NCBI RefSeq assembly: GCF_002843175.1
Contig: NZ_PJEO01000019.1
Location: 1-33,670, forward strand
Direction: 5' to 3'
DNA length: 33,670 nt
From: Confluentibacter flavum
GTDB lineage: Bacteria; Bacteroidota; Bacteroidia; Flavobacteriales; Flavobacteriaceae
Shown one piece after another: positions 25,795 through 33,670 of the stretch. The notes below the pieces were generated by a model that saw nothing but the letters and a program-made list of their open reading frames with translations, searched no databases and had not been told where the DNA came from. Both the position numbers and the translations under genes were made by a program. Each line of letters begins with the position of its first letter. Within the stretch, counting starts at the first letter, position 1.

Positions 25795-28700
25795 ATGCAA
25801 AACAAAAAAATTTGGCTTAAGCTAGCCATTGTAATGTCCTTTGGGATTTTAATTAGCTCCTGTAAAAGTAAGTCATCTGAAACTGTAGATGATATGCCTA
25901 AAAGAATGGAGATCCTTTTTTTAGGACATAAGAATAACTCCAACCACGATTCCCATAAATTGGCGGGTATTTTATCCAGGGAATATTTCAGGAGCGGTAT
26001 CAATATTTCCTTTACCGATAATCCAGACGATTTAAACAAAGAGAATTTAGATCATTATGCAGGGTTGATTGTGTATGCCAATCACGATACCATTTCCGAT
26101 TCTCAGGCAGATGCCCTTCTCAATTATGTTAAAAGTGGCAAAGGCTTAATAGCCTTGCATTCGGCGTCCTTTTGTTTTAGAAATAATGATGAGGTTGTGG
26201 AAATGATTGGTGGCCAGTTTAAAAGCCATAAGTTTGATACGATTCAGAATGTGATTTTAAAACCAGATCACGAGGTGATGAATGGTATTACAGACTTTAA
26301 AACCGTGGATGAAACTTATGTACACGATAAAATTTCACCTAACATTGAAGTTTTGGGCGAACGTGTAGAAGGCGACCACCATGAGCCATATACATGGGTA
26401 AGACCATATGGAGAAGGACGTGTATTCTATACGGCTTTTGGTCATGATACGAGAACATTCACAAACCAAGGATTTTTAGACTTGGTTAAGAATGGTTTAA
26501 TGTGGGCAGTAGGAGACAAGGCCAAAGCAAATCTTGAAAAGGTTTTTATTGCACAACCCAAATATGTTGATGGATTAGTCCCTAATTACGAGAAGAGAGA
26601 TCCAGCACCTAGGGTTCAAGAACCTTTAACGCCGGAAGAATCCATGTCTTTAATGCAAGTGCCTGTTGGATTTGAGTTGAAATTATTTGCCTCTGAACCT
26701 ATGATTTTCAACCCTATGTATATGAACTGGGATGAAAAAGGAAGGCTTTGGGTTATTGAAACGGTAGATTATCCGAATGAAGTAAAAGAAGATGAATTGG
26801 GAGACGACCGAATCAAAATATTAGAAGATACCGATGGTGATGGAAAAGCAGATAAAGTAACCACGTTTGCTGAAAAGCTAAATATCCCGACCAGTTTTGT
26901 ATTTTCTAATGGTGGTATTATTGTGAGTCAGTCGCCATCATTCTTATTTTTAAAAGATACTAATGGCGATGATGTTGCCGATGTAAGGGAAGATATTTTA
27001 CCTGGTTGGGGTAAAAATGATACCCATGCACAATCTTCAAACTTACGCTATGGGTTAGATAATGATATTTGGGGCATGGTTGGATATTCTAGATTTAATG
27101 GGGTTTCAAAACAGGGAGGAAACGATTCCCTTTCATTTGGTAACGCCATGTATAAATTTGATCCGAATACACGAGATATAGAACATTTAGGCAATGCATC
27201 CAACAATACTTGGGGGCTTGGTTTCTCAGAAGAATTTGATGTATTTATATCAACAGCAAATAATACGCATTCCGCATTTTTCGGATTGCCTAAACGCTAT
27301 TTTGAAAAAGCTGGTCTGGATGAAAATGGCATTCTTAAGTTAGACTCCCATTACGATATGCGTTATGCCATTAAAAACCTGCGTCAAGTAGATGTTATGG
27401 AAGGTTTTACGGCAGCAGCTGGACACAGTTTATATACGGCCAGGGAATTTCCTAAATCGTATTGGAATAGTGTGGCGTTTGTTACCGAACCAACAGGTAG
27501 ATTGGTACATAAAGTGAATTTAAAACAAGAAGGTGCTGGCTTTATTGAAGACGGCGATGGTTGGAATTTGTTGACGAGCGGTGATGAATGGGCTAGTCCG
27601 ATACAAGCGGAAGTGGGTCCAGATGGTGCCGTATGGATAGCAGATTGGTATAATTTCATTATTCAACACAACCCAACACCATCAGCTGGTTCTGCAGGAG
27701 TAGATGCCTATAATGGTTATGGAAATGCGTATGTCAATCCGCTTAGAGATCGTTCACGCGGACGTATCTACAGAGTCATATATAAAGGACACGATAAAAA
27801 AAGTACCCTGACCTTAAGTAAAGATGATAAAGCAGGTCTTATTAAGGCCATTTCTAACAACAACATGCTTTGGAGAACTCATGCACAACGATTATTGGTT
27901 GAAAACAAAGATACCTCGGTGTTTCCTGAATTATATAAGGTGGTACAGAGTGAATCTGTTGACGAAATAGGAATCAACGCACCAGCAATACACGCCTTAT
28001 GGACACTTCATGGGTTGGGAGCATTTGATGGTTCTAATGATGAAGCTTTCAAGGTGGCTACCAAAGCATTATCACATCCTTCAGCAGGTGTTAGAAGAGC
28101 TGCCGTACAAGTATTGCCAAAAACAGCACCATCTTTTGATGCTATGGATGCTGCAGGTCTTTTTGATGACACCGATTTTAGGGTACGGTTAGCGGCTGTT
28201 TTAGCAACGACCGAAATGCCTGAATCTGATGGCATCGGACGTGCGCTTGTGAATATGGCAGAGAAACCAGAAAACTTTGCTGATATGTGGTTAAAACATG
28301 CATTGACGATTTCAAGTAAGCTCAATGAACGCGGCTTTAGAGCAGAGTTTTCAAAAAGAGGATTGAATTTGAATCCGTCGTTAATGGAAGCGTCTTTGGC
28401 TCAAAAACTAGCATTTGGATCGCGTTTAAATGTGCTTCCTTTACGAAGAATGTTTAGACAAGCCGTACCATTGACTCCAGAAGTTGGTAATAATGAATGG
28501 ATTGTTTCTGGCGATGTAGAATTAAGGCAAAGAGATGATGAACCAGCAGGATATGCGGGCGTTATTATGGTTCAAGGGAATCGTAGGGACGGTTACGGAC
28601 TTTATTTTATGGAGAACCAATTGAATTTTGTAATTAACCAAAATGGGAAAGCTTACAAAGTAATCACTACAGAACCATTACCAAATAAGTTCTCTTTTAC

Positions 28701-29322
28701 AGCAGGTTTACAAGAAGATGGTACCATGAAACTGACCATAAACGGCAAAGCGGCAGGTTCTGCTAAAACAGCTGGTTTATTTAAGAAGAATCTTGATTTA
28801 GGACTTAGAGTTGGTTTTGAAAGAAGCCTTGGTGCTGATAAAGTTGCCAATTATCCGGATAATTATTTCTCAAGATCCACTGCTTTTGAAAATGGTAAAC
28901 TTGAAATTCTTGACAAATCCGCAGGAACAGAGGTCGTTGAAAATGTCGATCAGGTGATTGTGTTGAATACACTAAAAGATGTGATGAAGTACGATAAGGA
29001 ATTGATAACTGCCAAGGCAGGGACTACCATTCAAATCGTACTTAACAATCCAGATTTCATGCAGCACAATTTATTGCTTCTTAAGCCAGGCACAATGGAA
29101 CTTGTTGGTGCGGCGGCAGATAAATTAGCTAGCGATCCAAACGGACAGAATATGAATTATGTACCGGTCATGCCAGAAGTATTGGCTTCTACGCCATTAA
29201 TCAATACAGGCGGTAGTTATACGGTTACAATTAAGCTGCCCAATATACCTGGAGATTATCCATATATATGTACATTCCCAGGCCACTGGCGAATCATGAA
29301 AGGTATTTTACGAGTAAACTAA
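25795..29322 (+). CDS. Multidomain lipoprotein: ThuA, sugar-dehydrogenase propeller, helical repeats, LamG-like, azurin-like copper domain
   Basis: 1175 residues. Lipoprotein signal (lipobox LISSC, Cys23), so membrane-anchored and facing outward. Order: ThuA-like domain (about 37-245, ILFLGHKNNSNHDSHKLAG...GLIALHSASFCF); PVC-type membrane-bound dehydrogenase propeller (about 280-670, MNWDEKGRLWVIETVDYPNE); HEAT-like helices (about 690-860, HPSAGVRRAAVQVLP); a LamG-like beta domain (about 885-1045); and an azurin-type cupredoxin (about 1055-1175). Copper ligands are visible as His1091, Cys1159, His1164 and Met1168, with the azurin C-x4-H-x3-M spacing. Many relatives carry a cytochrome c CxxCH motif; none is present here. 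It probably oxidises a sugar outside the cytoplasm and passes electrons through copper. First gene of a four-gene operon. Confidence 0.88.
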   Translation: MQNKKIWLKLAIVMSFGILISSCKSKSSETVDDMPKRMEILFLGHKNNSNHDSHKLAGILSREYFRSGINISFTDNPDDLNKENLDHYAGLIVYANHDTISDSQADALLNYVKSGKGLIALHSASFCFRNNDEVVEMIGGQFKSHKFDTIQNVILKPDHEVMNGITDFKTVDETYVHDKISPNIEVLGERVEGDHHEPYTWVRPYGEGRVFYTAFGHDTRTFTNQGFLDLVKNGLMWAVGDKAKANLEKVFIAQPKYVDGLVPNYEKRDPAPRVQEPLTPEESMSLMQVPVGFELKLFASEPMIFNPMYMNWDEKGRLWVIETVDYPNEVKEDELGDDRIKILEDTDGDGKADKVTTFAEKLNIPTSFVFSNGGIIVSQSPSFLFLKDTNGDDVADVREDILPGWGKNDTHAQSSNLRYGLDNDIWGMVGYSRFNGVSKQGGNDSLSFGNAMYKFDPNTRDIEHLGNASNNTWGLGFSEEFDVFISTANNTHSAFFGLPKRYFEKAGLDENGILKLDSHYDMRYAIKNLRQVDVMEGFTAAAGHSLYTAREFPKSYWNSVAFVTEPTGRLVHKVNLKQEGAGFIEDGDGWNLLTSGDEWASPIQAEVGPDGAVWIADWYNFIIQHNPTPSAGSAGVDAYNGYGNAYVNPLRDRSRGRIYRVIYKGHDKKSTLTLSKDDKAGLIKAISNNNMLWRTHAQRLLVENKDTSVFPELYKVVQSESVDEIGINAPAIHALWTLHGLGAFDGSNDEAFKVATKALSHPSAGVRRAAVQVLPKTAPSFDAMDAAGLFDDTDFRVRLAAVLATTEMPESDGIGRALVNMAEKPENFADMWLKHALTISSKLNERGFRAEFSKRGLNLNPSLMEASLAQKLAFGSRLNVLPLRRMFRQAVPLTPEVGNNEWIVSGDVELRQRDDEPAGYAGVIMVQGNRRDGYGLYFMENQLNFVINQNGKAYKVITTEPLPNKFSFTAGLQEDGTMKLTINGKAAGSAKTAGLFKKNLDLGLRVGFERSLGADKVANYPDNYFSRSTAFENGKLEILDKSAGTEVVENVDQVIVLNTLKDVMKYDKELITAKAGTTIQIVLNNPDFMQHNLLLLKPGTMELVGAAADKLASDPNGQNMNYVPVMPEVLASTPLINTGGSYTVTIKLPNIPGDYPYICTFPGHWRIMKGILRVN

Positions 29323-29364
29323 ACTAAAAACTAAATAAGATTACTAACCAATTTATTTTATTTT

Positions 29365-30882
29365 ATGGATAATCAAACGAATTCTGCGCCTGATAGATTG
29401 TTGTTCTTAACATGCTTTATAGCGATTGTAACAACGGCTTTTGGATTTATACTTCGGGCAATAGTGTTGCCAGAATGGGGTGTTCAATTTAATCTTACCC
29501 AAACACAACTGGGAGAAATCTCAGGTGTTGGTTTGTGGCCATTTGCCATTAGTATTGTCCTTTTCAGTCTGGTGGTTGACAAAATTGGCTATAAAACCTC
29601 TTTGGGCTTTGCCTTTATTTGTCATGTAACTTCCGTTATTTTAACGGTTACCGCTGACGGATATAGCACGCTATATCTTGCCACGTTTATTGGTGCTATA
29701 GGAAATGGAGTTGTAGAAGCTGTTGCAAATCCTGTCGTGGCAACCATGTTTTCAAAAGATAAAACAAAATGGTTAAACATGCTTCATGCAGGTTGGCCAG
29801 GCGGATTGGTACTTGGTGGTATCATTGCCTTGTTAATGGGAACCGATGTACCATGGGAGTATAAAATAGCCTTAACATTAATACCAACCTTGGTGTATGG
29901 TATCATGATGCTGCGTAGAAAATTCCCTTTAAACGAACGCGTACAGGCTGGTGTATCTTACAAGGAAATGTTACAGGAAGTTGGTGCGGTTGGCGCCTTG
30001 GTAATTGTTGCCATTATTGTATTTCAATTAGGTGAGGTATTTGGATGGGCAATTTGGTTAAACGTGGCCGTTATTATGTTAATAACCTTATTGTTTGGCT
30101 TATATACCAAGAGTTTCGGACAACCACTATTTGTGATTCTTTTGGTCATTATGATACCACTTGCTGTTACAGAGTTGGGTACAGATAGTTGGATTACGGA
30201 TTTAATGACACCGGCAATGACCCAAATAGGACTTCAGGCAGGGTGGATTCTCGTGTATACATCCGCGATTATGTTTGTGTTACGATTATTTGCTGGTTCC
30301 ATCATTCATAGAGTTTCACCACTTGGGTTGTTGGCCATTTGTTCGTTAGTAGCTGCTGTGGGATTATTTTTCTTATCCTATTCTGTTGGAGTCATGATAT
30401 TGGTAGCGGCAACCATTTACGGATTTGGTAAAGCGTTTTTCTGGCCTACCATGCTTGGGGTGGTGGCAGAACGATTTCCTAAAGGAGGTGCCCTTACGCT
30501 AAATATTATTGGCGGCTTGGGTATGATAGCAGCAGGCGTTATTGGTGCTGGTGTTATAGGATTTGTACAAGATAGTTCTATTGAAAAAGGTATCCGGGAC
30601 TATGATATGAAGCAAAATACCGAGTTAAGTCAGAACTACATTACTGAAGAAAAAACCAGTATTTTTGGAGATTACAGAGCCTTAGATCAAATAAAATTCG
30701 AGAATGCCTCTGAGACAGAAGTTGCGACGATCATAGAGATTCAGCATGAATCTAAAAAAGAGGCGTTACGATACATTGTTATATTTCCTATTTTAATGTT
30801 TATAAGTTATATGGCGCTCATCTTTTATTTTAGAAGTAAAGGCGGTTACGCCGCTGTGGCACTAACAAAACAAACCGATTAA
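29365..30882 (+). CDS. MFS sugar transporter
   Basis: 505 residues with about 12 hydrophobic segments starting at 13-35; inner membrane. The loop SLVVDKIGYKTSLG (about 68-81) corresponds to the MFS loop 2-3 motif GxxxDrxGrr in modified form. A hydrophilic stretch of about 65 residues (about 405-470, VQDSSIEKGIRDYD onward) lies before the last segment, longer than in a standard MFS protein. Placement 42 bp after the dehydrogenase lipoprotein and 16 bp before the epimerase-like gene suggests it brings the oxidised or released sugar into the cytoplasm. Substrate inferred from context only. Confidence 0.88.
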   Translation: MDNQTNSAPDRLLFLTCFIAIVTTAFGFILRAIVLPEWGVQFNLTQTQLGEISGVGLWPFAISIVLFSLVVDKIGYKTSLGFAFICHVTSVILTVTADGYSTLYLATFIGAIGNGVVEAVANPVVATMFSKDKTKWLNMLHAGWPGGLVLGGIIALLMGTDVPWEYKIALTLIPTLVYGIMMLRRKFPLNERVQAGVSYKEMLQEVGAVGALVIVAIIVFQLGEVFGWAIWLNVAVIMLITLLFGLYTKSFGQPLFVILLVIMIPLAVTELGTDSWITDLMTPAMTQIGLQAGWILVYTSAIMFVLRLFAGSIIHRVSPLGLLAICSLVAAVGLFFLSYSVGVMILVAATIYGFGKAFFWPTMLGVVAERFPKGGALTLNIIGGLGMIAAGVIGAGVIGFVQDSSIEKGIRDYDMKQNTELSQNYITEEKTSIFGDYRALDQIKFENASETEVATIIEIQHESKKEALRYIVIFPILMFISYMALIFYFRSKGGYAAVALTKQTD

Positions 30883-30898
30883 AAAGAAAGGAAACTAA

Positions 30899-31762
30899 AT
30901 GGCGTTGAATATAAAATATGGCGTAAGCACGTGGTTGTGGGCATCCCCATTTACAACCGAAACCATTCAGGAGCTTTTTCCAAAAATAGCCCAATTTGGG
31001 TTTGATGTGGTGGAAATAGCAGTGGAAGACCCTACGCTCATTGATGTAAAAAAAGTAAAGACCGCTTTAAACGATTATGGTTTAGAGACAGTCATTTGTG
31101 GGGCGTTTGGAAATTCAAGGGATTTAACTAACGAATCAAAACAGGTTCAGCAAAACGGACTTTCATACATAGAATCCTGTTTGGACATCTGTGCTGAATT
31201 AGGGGTTTCTTTTTTTGCAGGGCCTATGTATTCGGCTGTTGGTAAAGCAAGAATGCTTAGTCCAGATCAAAGAAAGGCTGAATGGGATTTGGCGGTAAAG
31301 AATTTGCGGACTGTTTCTGAAATGGCTGGAGCACGGAAACTTAATATAGCCTTGGAACCTTTAAATAGGTTTGAATCAGATTTGGTTAATACCACAGACG
31401 ATGCGCTCCGGATGGTAAAGGACATCAATCATCCTGCGGCTAAAGTAATGATTGACAGTTTTCACATGAGTATTGAAGAACGCGATGTAGAAAGTGCCAT
31501 TAAAGCAGCTGGAGACCAATTGATCCATGTTCAGGTTTCCGAAAATTACAGAGGGACTCCGGGAAGCGGACAAACGCCATGGGATGCCTACAAAAAGGGA
31601 CTTGAAGCGATTGGCTATAAAGGTGTAGTTTCTATTGAAAGTTTCACCACAAAAAATGTAGAATTGGCTGGAGCCGTTTGTTTTTGGACGCCTAAAGCGG
31701 ATACGCAGGACGATTTTGCAAAAGACGGGCTTAAGTTCTTAAAGAAATGGGCGGCCGAATAA
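30899..31762 (+). CDS. Sugar isomerase/epimerase (AP endonuclease 2-type TIM barrel, D-tagatose 3-epimerase-like)
   Basis: 287 residues, no signal peptide, cytoplasmic. The divalent metal site of the ketose 3-epimerase group is visible: Glu153 (ALEPLNRFE), Asp186 (MIDSFHM), His210 (LIHVQ) and Glu247 (SIESF), closely matching the spacing in D-psicose/D-tagatose 3-epimerases. HVQVSENYRGTPGSGQTPWD (210-229) corresponds to the conserved segment that follows the metal His in that group. It could epimerise a ketose at C3, or act on 3-keto sugars as reported for relatives paired with Gfo/Idh enzymes. The Gfo/Idh gene follows after 30 bp, which supports a joint step. Confidence 0.9.
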   Translation: MALNIKYGVSTWLWASPFTTETIQELFPKIAQFGFDVVEIAVEDPTLIDVKKVKTALNDYGLETVICGAFGNSRDLTNESKQVQQNGLSYIESCLDICAELGVSFFAGPMYSAVGKARMLSPDQRKAEWDLAVKNLRTVSEMAGARKLNIALEPLNRFESDLVNTTDDALRMVKDINHPAAKVMIDSFHMSIEERDVESAIKAAGDQLIHVQVSENYRGTPGSGQTPWDAYKKGLEAIGYKGVVSIESFTTKNVELAGAVCFWTPKADTQDDFAKDGLKFLKKWAAE

Positions 31763-31792
31763 TAAATACATGTATTAAAAATATTTAAAATT

Positions 31793-32923
31793 ATGAGTAA
31801 AAAAATAAATGTGGCCATAGTAGGTCTAGGCTTTGGAGCCGAATTTATCCCCATCTATCAAAAGCATCCCAATGCTGTATTGTATGCTATTTGCCAGCGT
31901 AACGAGAAAAAAATGAACGACATCGGGGATGAGTTTGGTATCGACGTGCGTTACACAGATTATGACGAGTTATTAAAAGACCCGAATATAGACGCTGTAC
32001 ATATCAATACGCCCATTCCCAATCATGGCGAGCAATCCATTAAAGCCTTAAAAGCAGGGAAACATGTGGCTTGTACGGTACCCATGGCAACGACGGTAGA
32101 CGAATGCAGACAAATAGTCGAGTTGGTAAAGTCAACAGGATTAACCTATATGATGATGGAAACGGTGGTATATGCTCGTGAGTTTCTGTTTATGAAAGAA
32201 CTTTACGATAAAGGCGAATTAGGTAAAATCCAATATTTAAAAGCGAGTCACCAACAGGATATGGACGGTTGGCCTAATTATTGGCCCGGATTGCCGCCTA
32301 TGCATTATGCAACCCATTGTGTCGGCCCCGTATTAGCATTAACAAAGGCAGAGGCAGAATATGTATCTTGCTTCGGTTCTGGAACGATTAGAGAAGAGCT
32401 TATTCCTTTATATAATTCGCCATTTGCTGTAGAAAGTACCCATATTAAATTCCGTAACTCCGATGTAAGTGCCCATGTGTACCGATCCCTTTTTGATGTG
32501 GCACGCCAGTATAGGGAAAGCTTTGAAGTATATGGTTCTAAGAAATCGGTGGAATGGCCGCTTATAGAAGGACATCCATTAGTGGTGCATACCGCTAAAA
32601 AACCAGAGCCTGAGATTCCACAAGAGGTAGAATCGCCAGATTACGCCCATTATTTACCTGAGGAAATCCAACGTTTTACAACAAAAGGGGTTTATGATAC
32701 GGACGATAAGCAGCATTTGTCTTTCACGCAAGGCGCAGGACATGGTGGTTCACATCCGCATTTGGTACATGAGTTTGTAAATGCGCTTGTAAAAGGCACA
32801 GAACCTTATCCAAATGCAAAACAGTCTGCCAACATGACTTGTGTTGGGATTTTGGCTCATGAGTCAGCTTTGCAAGGTGGTAAACAAATGAACTTGCCTG
32901 ACTTTACATTTGGTGATAAATAA
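31793..32923 (+). CDS. Gfo/Idh/MocA-family oxidoreductase with altered EKP motif
   Basis: 376 residues, no signal peptide. The N-terminal Rossmann fold has VAIVGLGFGAEF (7-18), a variant dinucleotide-binding loop. Family members normally have an EKP motif whose Lys helps bind cofactor and act in catalysis; here the position reads ACTVPMATT, with Thr95-Val96-Pro97. The later catalytic His seems kept as His175 (PPMHYATHCVGP). The C-terminal part contains GAGHGGSHPHLVHEFVNAL, typical of the family's alpha/beta domain. It probably oxidises or reduces a sugar at C3 or a related position with a bound or free NAD(P), working with the epimerase-like protein. Last gene of the operon; a hairpin terminator follows. 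Confidence 0.92.
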   Translation: MSKKINVAIVGLGFGAEFIPIYQKHPNAVLYAICQRNEKKMNDIGDEFGIDVRYTDYDELLKDPNIDAVHINTPIPNHGEQSIKALKAGKHVACTVPMATTVDECRQIVELVKSTGLTYMMMETVVYAREFLFMKELYDKGELGKIQYLKASHQQDMDGWPNYWPGLPPMHYATHCVGPVLALTKAEAEYVSCFGSGTIREELIPLYNSPFAVESTHIKFRNSDVSAHVYRSLFDVARQYRESFEVYGSKKSVEWPLIEGHPLVVHTAKKPEPEIPQEVESPDYAHYLPEEIQRFTTKGVYDTDDKQHLSFTQGAGHGGSHPHLVHEFVNALVKGTEPYPNAKQSANMTCVGILAHESALQGGKQMNLPDFTFGDK

Positions 32924-32952
32924 GGCACTTAACTATTTAAAATAAGATAAAT

Positions 32953-32984
32953 AATCCTGAGTGTAATAATTCGGGATTTTTTTT
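32953..32984 (+). terminator. Terminator of the sugar-oxidation operon
   Basis: AATCCTGA (32953-32960) pairs with TCGGGATT (32971-32978), an 8-bp stem with one wobble, followed by a run of T. It begins 30 bp after the Gfo/Idh stop. Confidence 0.8.
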
Positions 32985-32986
32985 GT

Positions 32987-33055
32987 GTCATTGCGAGGCA
33001 CGAAGCAATCTCATGAAGAGGAACTAAAATTAAACAGATTGCTTCTCACGATAGA
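32987..33055. repeat. Dispersed GTCATTGCGAG...GAAGCAATC repeat, copy 2, with inverted half
   Basis: GTCATTGCGAGGCACGAAGC begins at 32987. GAAGCAATCT (33002-33011) is repeated inverted as AGATTGCTTC (33036-33045), so the element can fold back on itself. The same core occurs inverted at 14173-14202. It directly adjoins the IS200-type element. Confidence 0.75.
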
Positions 33056-33157
33056 AATTTTCATTTCCAGCCTATAGTTTTTATTCGAAGAAAATACCTC
33101 GAGGCTCTGCCTCGGGGACAATAGAGGAAAAGTTTGAAAAACGGATGGTTTTTCATA

Positions 33158-33174
33158 ACACTTTGAAAAAGTGT
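33158..33174 (+). promoter_or_regulatory. Hairpin just upstream of the IS transposase start
   Basis: ACACTTT-GAA-AAAGTGT is a perfect 7-bp stem ending 11 bp before the ATG. IS200-type elements often limit transposase translation with leader structure, so this may play that part. Confidence 0.5.
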
Positions 33175-33185
33175 AGTTTTGAACT

Positions 33186-33638
33186 ATGGATGATCATATT
33201 TTAAAAAGACATAACAAAACATTACTTCTGTATCATTTAGTTTTTCCTGTAAAATATAGGAATTCAGTTATTACAGAGGAAGTTGGATTTGGTTTGAAAG
33301 AAATATGTATTGATTTGTCACAACGCTATGAAATACATTTTGTGGAAGTTGGTTATGAAGAAAACCATGTTCATTTTTTAATACAAAGTGTTCCCAGTTT
33401 GTCGGTGAGTGAAATTTGTATGAAAGTAAAGAGTATCACGGCGAAAGAAATTTTCAGACGATTTCCTGAAGTGAAGACAAAGCTTTGGGGAGGAAACTTT
33501 TGGACAAGTGGTTACTATGCAAACACAGTAGGTCAATACGGGAACAAAGATGTTATCAAAAAATATATTGAAAATCAAGGTAAAGAAATAAAATATCAAA
33601 AGGTATATGAAGCTCAGCTTACACTTTTTGATTTCTAA
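33186..33638 (+). CDS. tnpA: IS200/IS605-family Y1 transposase
   Basis: 150 residues. HUH endonuclease that moves single-stranded DNA: the HUH pair is His61-Val-His63 (EENHVHFLIQ), and the probable nucleophile is Tyr127 in KKYIENQ. Length and the motif WTSGYYANTVG match TnpA of this family. No tnpB/iscB accessory gene is present. The stop codon lies 2 bp before the right-end hairpin. All key residues are present, so it may be active. It is not the longer REP-associated type (RAYT), which carries extra C-terminal sequence. Confidence 0.93.
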   Translation: MDDHILKRHNKTLLLYHLVFPVKYRNSVITEEVGFGLKEICIDLSQRYEIHFVEVGYEENHVHFLIQSVPSLSVSEICMKVKSITAKEIFRRFPEVKTKLWGGNFWTSGYYANTVGQYGNKDVIKKYIENQGKEIKYQKVYEAQLTLFDF

Positions 33639-33670
33639 TACTTCGGGGCTCTGCCCCGGGGTAGTTTATT

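Larger units (their letters stand above)
33091..33670 (+). mobile_element. IS200/IS605-family insertion sequence
   Basis: A 9-bp left-end hairpin (CCTCGAGGC-TCT-GCCTCGGGG, 33097-33117, one wobble) and a 9-bp right-end hairpin (CTTCGGGGC-TCT-GCCCCGGGG, 33641-33661, two wobbles) share the loop TCT and flank a single Y1 transposase gene; both follow AATA. There are no terminal inverted repeats, as expected for this family. Exact cut sites cannot be set from one copy, and the right end may extend past the window. Confidence 0.8.

Overview
The window reads as chromosome of a flavobacterium (Bacteroidota, probably a marine or polysaccharide-degrading Flavobacteriaceae). The DNA is AT-rich. It carries a SusC/SusD pair, DUF6146, DUF6787 and DUF937 proteins, and several Bacteroidota-type -7 boxes (TAnnTTTG). 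The block serC, serA, LuxC-like acyl-CoA reductase and ferredoxin looks typical of that family. No rRNA, tRNA or CRISPR array was seen.

Positions 1-8365 look like core chromosome. After the tail of an upstream gene and a two-way terminator come, on the minus strand, a ZnuD-like TonB receptor with a His/Asp/Glu-rich loop, a small His/Cys-rich exported protein, DUF6787 and DUF6146 proteins, a DUF937 protein, serA, serC and a LuxC-type reductase. A two-cluster ferredoxin is divergent from the reductase. Short repeats (a 7-bp tandem array, REP-like palindromes) sit between these genes.

Positions 8366-14281 look acquired or scrambled. A large GH2 enzyme with an inserted LamG-like domain is clearly more GC-rich than its neighbours and has a LacI-type palindrome upstream. 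It is followed by an attC-like imperfect palindrome, a two-gene ABC module (small membrane protein plus ATPase), an IS110 transposase remnant, and a DUF983 gene that has lost its start and carries two in-frame stops.

Positions 14282-32984 form a polysaccharide utilisation locus. An AraC-type regulator is divergent from SusC/SusD across about 1 kb that holds a decayed ECF sigma factor fragment and an inverted repeat. Then come a PA14-containing GH31 glycosidase, a DUF1593 (Sde182-like) protein with its own promoter, and a tight four-gene operon. The operon encodes a 1175-residue lipoprotein (ThuA, sugar-dehydrogenase-like propeller, helical repeats, LamG-like domain, azurin-type copper domain), an MFS transporter, a D-tagatose/D-psicose 3-epimerase-like TIM barrel protein, and a Gfo/Idh/MocA protein lacking the usual EKP lysine. 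Inferred flow: SusCD imports oligosaccharide, GH31 (perhaps with GH2) trims it, and the operon oxidises, imports and isomerises released sugars, possibly through 3-keto sugars.

Positions 32985-33670 hold a dispersed repeat and an apparently intact IS200/IS605-type element with both end hairpins and a Y1 transposase.
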